From Heterostelium multicystogenum (lineage: Eukaryota > Evosea > Eumycetozoa > Acytosteliales > Acytosteliaceae): 64,000 nucleotides of DNA. Positions 35,061-45,626 of this stretch are shown here, piece after piece (position 1 is the stretch's first letter; each line of letters starts with the position of its first letter). The notes below the pieces were generated by a model that was not told the DNA's origin, ran no database searches, and saw only the letters and a program-made list of their open reading frames with translations. The stretch is taken from contig RCNN01000057.1 of the NCBI GenBank assembly GCA_003667245.1, positions 62,001 to 126,000 of the forward strand, in the 5' to 3' direction. The translations under genes were made by a program, and so were the position numbers.

Positions 35061-37793
35061 ACAACATATTTATCAACTTATTTATAGCAAATAATTAATT
35101 ACAACTCCCATATCTCATACACTCATACATATCAATGCTTATAACTCTGTATCGACTCATAAGTAGCATAGTAGGAACATACATACATACATACACAACC
35201 TAAAACATTCAACTTAAAAGCCTGTACACTAAATTACAAAGACAACAACAACAACACCAACTTCAATATGGTCCATATGTCCGACATCAAGATCACATCG
35301 AATCAACATCAAAGAAACCAATAATAATATTAATAATAATAATATTCCACTCCTGAATTAATTAATTTGACCTTTGGTTAAAGTTGGGTCACAGTTTGTT
35401 TTTGGACAAGGTTTCAATATGATTTCTTCTGGAATAAATCATTTACAGAATTTGCAGAAATCATCTCATCCATTTATATTATGCTTACTAAAGATTGGTT
35501 GCCTTTTATTTTCGACCATTTCATTGATGGAGAGTTGATCAATCATTTTCCAATAACATCTGGTTTTTGTGTTTTTGAAATTCAATTTGAAGTTGACCTA
35601 CCAGGCGGCTGAACACTTTTAACAGGGTAGCCCAGTCGATAAAATTGTTTTATCGACCAAATTTTATTAAGCAAAGGTTCCGCCTTAAAAAGGTCAAGCT
35701 TACAATATAAATTTAAAGATAAATCGAACCAAGATGAATGCAAAAGTGTCACCAGCATGACAACATATTTAGAAGGTTGATGGAGTTCATCAATAAAATG
35801 ATTTATATATGGACAAATAGGAAAATTCAAACCGTGAATCTCGCACCGATGTCCCTAGAAGCAACTTAAAAAGAACTCATCTTCACCCAAAGAATTTAAT
35901 ACTTTTCATTAACCTACACGCACAAGAACTCTATCAAGATTGCTTCGGTGAGTTTATAACAGCCTTGTATGATTCGCCAACTGATTGGTTTTCTTTTGGT
36001 TGTTGTTGCTGTTGTTGTTGTTTGCTATTGCTGTTGTATGGTTTGTTTTGCATGCATTCCACACCACCCGGTACCTCGTTGAAAGGTTGCATATGACATC
36101 GGTGGTGTGTGTTGTAAGGTGTTCCCGTTTTTTATGGTTTTTAAGATTGACATAACCACACTGTGTGGACTGGTCGAATTCCACCTATGCATCTTGCTGA
36201 ATGAACAGTCATTTTCTGAAAAAAAAACAACCACTTCTTCTTAACCAATGACAATTTATTTTTTTAAAAAACAAAACTATGAATTATACATTTTAGGAAT
36301 TTAGTTTTTAGTTCATTTGCAAAAAGAATGGAAGTGCAATAATTTTAAATATCACTCAACGGGTCAACTGGTGAAGAGGAACAGTAATATATCCAAAGTT
36401 TATTTCAGATCCAAAAAAACTTTAAAATCATTCTATACAATTTGAATTGAATTATACAAATTTATTTTATTATTATCTATATTAATATTTATTATTATTA
36501 TTATACATTTATATCTACTTTTATATTAGTATACCTATTAAAGAATTTCACTTTAACATATAGTTGTTTAGTTAATTAATTAATATTCTTAACCAAATAT
36601 AACAAACAGATTTAATAAATATACAGTTTAAATAAATAAATCATCATCAGTCAAAGATAGAATAAAAGAAAACAACAGAAAGATTACACAAAAAAAAAAC
36701 AATCAAAATCAAAATAGGATTATTGGATTGGTTTTAATAAATAAGTACTATTTTTTAAATTCAGTTAATAATTAAAAAAAGTAATATCTAAACAAACCCT
36801 TACGTAAAATTATAAGAATATCCATAATTTAATTTTTATAAAATCTATCAATGTTGTGTGGTGTGTGTGTGCGATTTAATGAAATGTGTTTTAAGTAAAG
36901 TTGAAAGTGAGAGAAGATAGGATCAGAATTGATGGATTGTCAAATTCAAATATTGTAGAAACTATTATGTAACCAGGATTCTTTTTTTTTATTATAATAA
37001 GTTGAAAATCGTCATAATATCTCCAAAAACAAATGAATCATATAAAATTAATAAACTGCAAATATTAAATGGAACATCGCTGCGGTTTTTGTTTAATTCT
37101 AACGAAAAGTGAACATAAATTGTAATTTTTATGAAATCTGCAAAAATTAAGCAATCTTCTTTCAAATAATGACAGGTCATCAAATAAATAAACTTAACAC
37201 AACACCTCAAATACGAACCATAAACTCACAGTTACATACAAAGACCAGACGATTTTCAAATTGACAATAATAATCATCCCTCAAACCACAAATCAACACC
37301 CACCAACAATCATTGATCTATCAATCATCAACCATTCAGATGAATATAAAAGAGCCATCAGCAACATCATCCCCTACATTCATTTGACAATTGATTGATT
37401 GATTGATTAATTGATATAAATAATTATAATTATTAGTTATTTATCTATCTTATTCGCTTGTTACATATATATGTATTAATATTTGTGATTGGATTTAACG
37501 TAAAACGTAATGACCTTTAACTAACACTATCATCTCATCAATTGATCATATATAGCTACTACCACTACTACTATTATTATTATTATATTAATATATATTT
37601 AGAATTATAATTCATTAGCCAAACCTACCAATTTATCTTTGGTTATTGGTGTATGGTAGAAACTATCAATGCGGTTTTCAACACCACTAATGCTTATATA
37701 TCTGTATATATTAAATGATTATCTAGTCTCGGAAATTCAGTAATACACCCAACTATCTATCTACCTATCAATCTATCTACCTAATTATATACT
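35061..37793. other. Long intergenic region, possibly with small unrecognised frames
   Basis: 2.7 kb without a firm gene. Minus-strand open frames at 35582-35830 (IDELHQPSKYVVMLVTLLHS) and 35954-36234 read more like protein than the rest but match nothing I know. A perfect 10-base palindromic hairpin (GTCGATAAAA ttg TTTTATCGAC, 35635-35657) lies inside the first. 36400-36800 is very AT-rich. Near the cyclase start are TTGATTGATTGATTGAT (37389-37405) and CTAT/CTAC arrays (37753-37785). Confidence 0.4.
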
Positions 37794-40700
37794 ATGTTTA
37801 TATATTTAGCTTTTAGCTTTTTAGTCTTCATTGTATCATATATCATTTTTACAATGTTTAATAACAATAATAATAATAATATAAATAATGGAAATCTTAT
37901 AAATAAGAATAATATACGAAAGAGACCCAAGAAGTCTTTTTGGACGAATTTGAAAGAATTTACAGAAATCGAACCAATCGAAGGTTTCTCTTTTATGTTT
38001 ATGCTCTTGCTGTTTTCCTTTTTCTTCACTGGAATACTTACGAGTTATGTATCATATCAGCACTATATCCAGAAGGAGAATAATCTCATCGAGTTGGATA
38101 TGGACCGCGCCTGTAAACAAATCATTCACAATGTTGAAGTATCATCTCTATCATTATTCTATGCAGTTGAATCTCTAAAAGTAAGTCCCTCCTTATTGAC
38201 TAGCTATCATAAGAGACATTCTAATTAAATTTATATAGGGACTATATTATTCTTTGCCGGAATTTAATTATGAAGATTTCATGAGATATCTTTCAACAAT
38301 CTCCACTTTCCAGTCTAATTATTTTGGTATTAGGAACACCTATTGGATTCCTAAAATTTCACATGAAAATCGACCACTTTTCGAAAACAATCCATCATAC
38401 AAGAATGGGACTACAACTTGAATGTAATGGTAAAGTCATCCGAAAAAGATTCTATTATCCCATTCAATATTATTATCCAGAGTCTGCAAATGTAAGATAT
38501 ACTCAATTTACAACAGGATTTATCAAATCATTTGAGTACTAAACTACTTTATCTGGCTTTTAGAAATCACATTTCCTAGGATTGGATGTAAAGTCTTCAA
38601 ATTATTTTAAATCAATCGAATATGCAATTGAAAATAATGTATTGACACTAGACTTTAATGATCCAATCATATGTAAACATCTGAATCAAAATATGGGATT
38701 CATGGTTACAAGCCCCATTTACAAATCTATTAAACCACCTGAAACCCAGAAGAACGAGTACTTGACAATGTTGGTGTTTCTCTTGGTATATTCGAACCCA
38801 GCAAAGTTTTTACATCAGCTCGTATGAATGTGGACAATGGTAAATGGTTTACTATATTCATGGCTGTCGAAGATGGATCCATCTTTTTCCAGGAGGAAGG
38901 ATATGATTTCAACTATGTAGAGGATATCTATTTCTCTGAACTTTTTGGCAAGTAAGTAGGAAATATTTCCTGTATCATTTAAGGGTTGCAATGGTGATAC
39001 TAATTGCTGTACAAAGTAATATTAAAATAGAGTTGACATTTAATATTGCAAATAGAGAGTTCAAAATGATAGCCTTCTCAAATGAGATATTTGAAAATGA
39101 AAAGAGAACATCATCTCCAATGTTGGTTGCACTCACTCTAACCACTCTAAACTTTTTTATTTTTCTCTATATCTTGGAGCAAAAACGAAGAAAGAACTAT
39201 AATGAACGAATCATAAAAGAGCGATCCCAATTGCTAAATAAGATTCTTCCACAAGAGGTCTCGCTCAAATTAGAGTCGGGTGAAGATGTGGTAGCCGAAC
39301 GATCTAATAATGCATGCGTTTTCTTTTTGGATATTGCAGGTTTCACAAGATTCTCGTCTATTCACACACCAGAACAAATCATTCATGTGCTCAAGAAGAT
39401 TTTTAACTTGATCGATGAACGTTGTGCAAAGTATGGCGTAGAGAAAATCAAGACCATTGGAGATGCATACATGGCCGCCACTGGACTCTCACCAAAGTCA
39501 AGTAATAATCTTAAGAGAAATACTGAAATAATGCTCGAGTTTAGCTTGGACATTTTAGAAACAATTCAACGTGAGCTCTCTGGTCATCTCGGATTGAAAG
39601 TTAGGATTGGCTTACACTGTGGTCCGGTAATCTCTGGAGTCATCTCTGGTTATTCCAAGCCCCATTTTGATGTATGGGGCGACACTGTAAATGTTGCAAG
39701 TCGTATGGAGTCAACTGGCATCCCTTGTCATGTTCATGTTTCAGATAGAGTGTACCAACTTACACAGGACAAATTCGAATTTGGTGAACAGCCAGAAATA
39801 GTTCATGTAAAAGGAAAAGGAAAGATGAAGACATGGTTCCTTATCCATAAGAAAGATTGTGCAAATGCTTCTGCCAAAAAAGAATTTTTGAGACTACGCC
39901 AATCCATAGACTCAGCAGGCTCACCCCACTATCACGACTGGGGACCTAAGTTTCCAAGGGGAATTGAATATTTAAATATCGACCAAAATATGTCTTCCCC
40001 TAAGAGTTTAACATCACTCTCGAACAGTGGATCGTCAACTGGTAGCAATTCACCAGCCACCAACTCACCAACCAACAACTCTCCCAACTGTACAAATTCA
40101 AATATTCACAACAAGACTAGACAAAATAGTAATTTTTACAGTCCAAACATTCCTATTGCAAACATCAACAATAACAATAATGAAAATAGCAACAAAGATA
40201 ATAATAATAATAATAATAATACCAACAATGATACATCAACAACAACAACTACTACTACTACTACAACTACAACTACAAATAATAGTATTGGAAAAAATGA
40301 AATTGGTGAGAAGAAAGAAGAGGATGAGTCATCATCTTCCGTTACTACTCAACCATGTATAAACAATACACAATCATCATCTGTAGAAAAACCAGACAGT
40401 GCACCAGAACCTGAAACACAACCAAATCTCAGGAAAGCTCATGACACCCTAAAAACTACTCCTCCAACCTCACCAACACCAACTTCAGCATCAACATTCA
40501 ATACAAATATGACTCTGGATCCTTCTCAAATCAACAACACTGATACTACAAGTACCAACAGTATTAACAGCAATGGAAATGTTACATTTCAACCAAAAAT
40601 AATTCAGAATATTCACTACAATACATTTATTTCTCCAATAAGCTCAACAATATTGCAAGCAATGGGAACACAAAATCGGAAAGATGATAATCAGCCACCA

Positions 40701-40940
40701 GTTGATCATAACAAAACAACTGAAACCAAAGAGACATGTAAAAAACATATACTTCGACCAAATCCAAACAAAATACAAGAGTTTTACGACAACAATCTGC
40801 AGATGGACCCAATAGAATATATCAAATCGATCAGTCCAACCACAAGAGCTGATTCATCAATGCTGGATGACCACGATTTCCTAATGAATCCATTTAAAAA
40901 TCAAGGTGAAACAACACTTATCCCTGATCCTTCGAAATAA
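37794..40940 (+). CDS. acgA: Adenylyl cyclase G-like receptor cyclase (CHASE domain, class III cyclase)
   Basis: Four exons (37794-38180, 38239-38491, 38564-38951, 38984-40940) encode an N-terminal hydrophobic stretch, TM FMFMLLLFSFFFTGILTSYV, an outer CHASE-like region (NTYWIPKISHENRPL; NKSHFLGLDVKSSNYF), TM MLVALTLTTLNFFIFLYIL and one class III cyclase domain. Metal-binding Asp are in FFLDIAGFT and IGDAY. The purine-selecting residues are Lys in EKIKTIGDAYM and Asp in HFDVWGDTVNVASRM, the adenylyl (not guanylyl) set. This is the layout of Dictyostelium AcgA, which senses high osmolarity and makes cAMP in spores. A long Asn/Thr/Ser-rich tail of about 330 residues follows. Single-base breaks lie near 38415 and 38765 in the CHASE part; the catalytic domain is intact. 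Confidence 0.9.
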
Positions 40941-41064
40941 TAATAATAATATAAAATAAAATATATATAATTTTTATTTACTACAACTACTAAAGTCCTC
41001 AAAGGACTCGTCTTGATTACGCATTTATTTATGTTATACTCGATTATATATGATAACCAAGATG

Positions 41065-42050
41065 TTACTTGTTTTGTAAATAATATGAATAGAATTCAAA
41101 AATCGCATCTCTTACTATCTTACCAACGTCTACTCTTTGATTTGGTTTTCTTAGATTAGCGCCAAATTCAAGTTGTATACAGTTGATTGGGAATACATTA
41201 GAGTAGTTGTGAACTGTGAATGCACCTCGGAAGAGAGGATGCTCTGTGAATGAATCGAGCTGGACTTTGGTTGATTTAGGAGCTTCTATAGCTTTTTGAT
41301 TGCTGTCGTAATCTAGTGGCACCAACATTGGGTAAACGGGGATACCTTTACTGTTGATGTAGCCCAGCAAGCTGTGAGGTCCAATAAGCGACTCCACACC
41401 AAACCGCTTTATCATTGGCTGAACAGTATTTAAATCACGTGTTCCTCTGAGAATATGTCCGGGTAGATCAGCTTGTCCGTGCATGTCCAATAGAAGTACA
41501 CGGGTATAATCTCCATCTACTAGCTTTGCTGCCTTCTCAATGAAATCCTTGATAGTGTTGTGATACTGGTCGTATATCGAGTTGATACGCTGATCCTCAA
41601 ATGCCAAATCTTTCTGACGGTTGAAATCACAGTATTTACGATTCACCTTTGAGTAGATGATAAAAGGTCGCAAGCACTGACTGTTAAACTGATAGGTGCT
41701 GTACTCCACCGATGGAGAAGCACTGTCACAAGCTACACATATACAAGTATCAACATCTTTAGGACAGCAATTACAACTAACACAGTTGAACATCTGAACC
41801 AAAAGGTTTGCTAATATATCAGTATCGATATCGTGGTCCAACACACCTTTCTTTCTAATCTCGACGCCATCTACAGATCTCAACCCGCTATGAGGAAATG
41901 TCATACTAATCAACAATATCAAGTCAATACAGTTGTTTTCATTCAGACCGGTTAACTAAGCTCTTTAAGTAAGTAAGATACATACACCACAGGTATATTT
42001 CCTTCATGAAAGAACACATTTTCATCATCATAATAGTATGATTTTGTCAT
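41065..42050 (-). CDS. N-formylglutamate amidohydrolase-like protein
   Basis: Exon 1 (from ATG 42050, MTKSYYYDDENVFFHEGNIP) joins exon 2 (about 41905-41065) to give VVMTFPHSGL, the first metal-binding loop of the family. Later signatures are SKVNRKYCDFNRQ, LLLDMHGQADLPGH (metal ligands Asp and His), LLGYINSKGI and a terminal CIQLEFGANLR. The bacterial family cleaves N-formylglutamate in histidine breakdown; eukaryotic relatives have unproven substrates. An insert of Cys pairs (NCVSCNCCPKDVDTCICVAC) between the first and second motifs is unusual and could bind a metal. About 300 residues, no signal peptide, probably cytosolic. Confidence 0.8.
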
Positions 42051-43290
42051 TATATAGTAGTTTAGTAATCGTATATAGTTTTATAAGTATAGTTTTTACA
42101 GATGAACAAATTAAAAGTAGTATTATAATGACTAATCACTTTGACTGTCCTGCGTATTAATAAAGAGGATAACCAATTTAAATCACAATTAAAATCAATT
42201 TATTAATCATTGAATCATTTTCAACACATGATTATCATACAAAAACATGAAAAACAGAACAACATTCTGTAACGACAACATCAGTATTCGATTTATTCAT
42301 TATCACAATTACACTCATAAATTTAGTGTTTAATTAGTTATGATTCTTTTCTCAAGATCTTATTGTTGTTGTTTTCTTTAATTTATTAATTAGGTGTAAT
42401 TTCATTAGATAAGCGCGCTGAAAAACGACCTATTGTTTTTAAGAATAGCGCTAGTCAGCATAATTTCTAATAGTTTATCTTACTTTAGGATGTCATTGAT
42501 AAAGTGAATTAGTCTCACTCTCTCTTAAAGTATCACCAAAGAATTTTTTTTCGATGTAAGTAAATTGCTCCAAATTTTTTCAGGCTTCTAATGTTCTTTT
42601 GTCAAAACTAAAAGTTTATGGTATCATTTCACAAAACATTTCTTTTTTATATTATTTATTTATAAATTAAAATTTAACGTATTTATATTTATATATCTTT
42701 AAATAATATAGATTTTCTAAATTAAATATAGAGTAATAATAAACACATTATAAAAATAATAATAGAATTTAGATAGATAAAAACGTATTTTGTTGGACCA
42801 ACTTGTCTCATACACTTGGTAATTGGGGGTCCAATCTTGACATTATTTTCAAAATATTGTTGTGAACCTCCAACTTCATTGTTAAATGTTCCAATGACAG
42901 ATATGTATATTGATATACTAATAATAATGAGTCCATTTAAGTATTATACTTAAATAAATAAGTATAAAATAAATTACAAGGTAATTGAAGTTCAAAGGAA
43001 TTGAGTTATAATTTGAAAAATCAAAAACAATCGTATAACTGAACAGGCAGTTAGTTCTGTTAATATACTACTTAATGCCCTTCTTGTGTTATAAATATTT
43101 TATTTTTATTTTTATTCAAATTTCTTTGCATCAAACACCGCTTTCATATGGTCATTCAAAAATATAAAACATAAAGAGATCAATCAATAACAATTATTAT
43201 ACTTATTTATCAAACAAGTTATTCTGTGTATATATTTTGTATTATTATCATTGAGTGAGGTGAAGATTATTTATTATTATTATTTAAAAT
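42051..43290. other. AT-rich intergenic with a GC-richer structured patch
   Basis: Contains both promoters of the divergent neighbours. A patch at 42404-42471 stands out: outer arms ATTAGA and TCTAAT and inner arms AGCGC and GCGCT can pair, giving a stem of about 68 bases end to end, possibly a small RNA. The rest is poly-A/T sequence. Confidence 0.4.
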
Positions 43291-43738
43291 ATGACATCGA
43301 CCAACTCAAATAGTAATAGTAGTAGCACTACTTTTAATAGTAACATTGGTATAAAGGTTACCAAAGTAGATTGCAACACAAATGATATTGAATACAGTTA
43401 TCACTTTGATCCCAATGAAAAGTTTAAAGATTGGGTAAATGAAGGTTAGTTTTACTATCTTATTGCTGTAGTTGTAGAATGAAACATGTTAACGTTAATG
43501 CTATCAATCTAATCTAGGTGTTGAGAACTATAAATCAGTTAATAATAAATGGAAGAATAAGCCAATAGTAATCAATAATACAAATAATAATAGTGATAAT
43601 GATATTAGAAATGTTGATGCCATTCAGGTGATTGACGAGTTGTTAAATAAGAATGGTGTTTTCTCAAAAAGGGTTCCTCTGCCTGATTTAATATCGATTT
43701 TAGTTGAAGAATGGGAGGCAAATGAAACTACATTATAA
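43291..43738 (+). CDS. Small orphan protein
   Basis: The ATG at 43291 begins MTSTNSNSNSSSTTFNSNIG, followed by IKVTKVDCNTNDIEYSYHF and KFKDWVNEG; a GT-AG intron (about 43445-43517) leads to a second exon with an Asn-rich spacer and a helical end (DAIQVIDELLNKNGVFSKRV, LPDLISILVEEWEANETTL). Splice phases agree and the stop is at 43736-43738, giving about 125 residues. I do not recognise the family. The conserved-looking parts are the two ends; the middle is low complexity. Confidence 0.65.
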
Positions 43739-43855
43739 TAGAAGTGAAGAGCGCTGCTTAATTCATACAATACACTTGTGACTACTACTATTTATTTAAG
43801 ACTCTGATCATATGTTCTCGATTTGTTGTTGGCCGAGTTAAATGGAATGGAGAAA

Positions 43856-44652
43856 TTATGATTGGTACTCGTTGTTGATACCGAGGAGGAAAAGCAATGA
43901 TGGTGATGATGAACCCTGTTGTATCCATTCGGCTCTGCTTATCAATTGGTTCTTGTCGACATCGAGCTTCTCAAAGAGCTTACGCACGAACACACTGACA
44001 TCGCGCTCTGGCTTGCCTAGGGACTTTCCAACACCGACCATCAATGAATGATTTGATCTACTTCGTTCTTTTCCAGAGTTCCAGAGTTGTCCTTGTCATA
44101 GACATCGAAGAGCATGCCTAGCTTCTCCTCAGCAGTACCCTTACCAATAACTGACATGGCAACAGTCAACTCCTTAAAGTCAATAGTTCCACTCTTGTCA
44201 CTATCGAATGCATCAAACAAGGAGACCAACTGTTCAGCAGGATAGTGTGGCAATCTCTTTTTAAAGAATGCAATAAACTCTGTTAGTTAGACAATTAATT
44301 CAATGTAGAGTATTAGTCAAATCAAAATCTGGACTTCAATTTTGCGCTTTGTAGGACTCTAATAGCCTAATCTCAATAATAACAATAATCATTTCTTACC
44401 ATTTCTATCAAATGAACCATTACCATCTGTGTCATATTTCTAGAAATTCACATAAATTTTAAATTGATCATCAACCGATGTTAGCAGGTCATGCTATTAG
44501 CTCAGCCATTACTCTATTATCATCAGCATCTTGTCAATGTTACCTACCTTAAACTCTTGGAATAACTTTGCTACCTCATCTTTCGAAAGACAAGTCTGTT
44601 GAGAGAGATATTCAATATCGTGTTTACTTAATTTCGATGATCCACCACCCAT
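43856..44652 (-). CDS. Myristoylated EF-hand calcium sensor (NCS-like)
   Basis: Three exons joined in frame encode MGGGSSKLSK, a good N-myristoylation start, then four EF-hands: DTDGNGSFDRNE, DSDKSGTIDFKE, DKDNSGTLEKNE and DVDKNQLISRAE, ending SSSPSLLFLLGINNEYQS. Such sensors move to membranes or bind targets when Ca2+ rises. The overall pattern is closest to the neuronal calcium sensor group, but that group has a dead first EF-hand, while here the first loop has all ligand positions; a calcineurin-B-like role is an alternative. About 180 residues. One base appears to be missing near 44044, between the third and fourth EF-hands. Confidence 0.82.
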
Positions 44653-45626
44653 ATCTATCTATCAATATTTCTGCTTATAATAAATTCAAATTGTTTGTTA
44701 TTTCTTTATATATATAATATATTATATAGTATGTATGTAAGTAAGTATATTATTTAGTTGAATATGAAAATATCAGTGTTGGTAGACCTTTATTGGATAA
44801 TATTTTATTTATTTTTAAATTTGGCTCATTGCAATGCACCCAATCCATTAATAAAATGGGGGTTGCTTGTTGTTTCTTCACTCCATTTGAAGATCTTGTT
44901 GTTGGGCGTGGTTTCGATGCAATTCAAGTCAAAATGTCGTTGTTTTATTGTATTTTTATTTTGGTGTAGTTTAGATTGTTTGTTGAATTCCTTATAATTC
45001 AACACCAAACCCAAACAGATAATATTATTATAACAGATAAAATGATAAAAGTTTATATATTTGTGTTTAGTCAAATAAGAAAAAATGATGTTGTACAAGT
45101 TCAAACAATATAATGAATATTTATTAGTTCATACAGAACTACAATATTACTCCTCGATTCATGATATGATTTGAACATTAATTAACAATTGTTATGTTTG
45201 TTATCTCTCCTCAAATATTTTGCCTCTCTTCAGGTCTGAGCAAGGTGAAGTGCCACTGTCGAATTTTTGAAAAAAGGATCATTTTGTTTTTTGTTTTTTT
45301 TTTTGTAATTCATTTTTTTTGAATTCAACTAACACATTACTATTCATTCCGTTGGAAGCGAAAAAAAACTATCAAATAGACCACCAAACAAGATCATCTC
45401 AATTAACTGTTGATTCATATTATATTATATTATAATAGTAGATTATATGAGATACCTCTAGTTAGTTAGTTAGTTAGAGATAGATTGTGCAACAGAACAA
45501 GTTGATTTTGAAATTGGATTGAAGGTCAAAAGACACCTAAAGGTAAAGCTCATTACCTTTGGATTTTATCATATACAATCAATTCAGATAAGAAGATAGG
45601 ATAAGATAAGATAAGAGTAGAAAAAG
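44653..45626. other. Divergent promoter region of EF-hand gene and prpf8
   Basis: AT-rich. It contains T-rich runs (45284-45302), GTTA repeats (45461-45475) and a GATAA-rich purine stretch (45587-45616) just before the PRPF8 ATG, which may be 5' leader. No RNA gene could be assigned; AATTTTTG near 45264 resembles an Sm site but lacks the rest of an snRNA. Confidence 0.45.

Noticed and set aside
35620..35700. tRNA-like TAGCCCAGTCGATAAAA string
   Set aside because: No acceptor or T arm and no B-box; only a palindrome is present.
45220..45310. Possible spliceosomal snRNA (CTCTTCAG and AATTTTTG Sm-like site)
   Set aside because: Only two short motifs match; stem-loops and the upstream snRNA promoter element are not visible, and T-rich Sm-like strings are common in AT-rich DNA.
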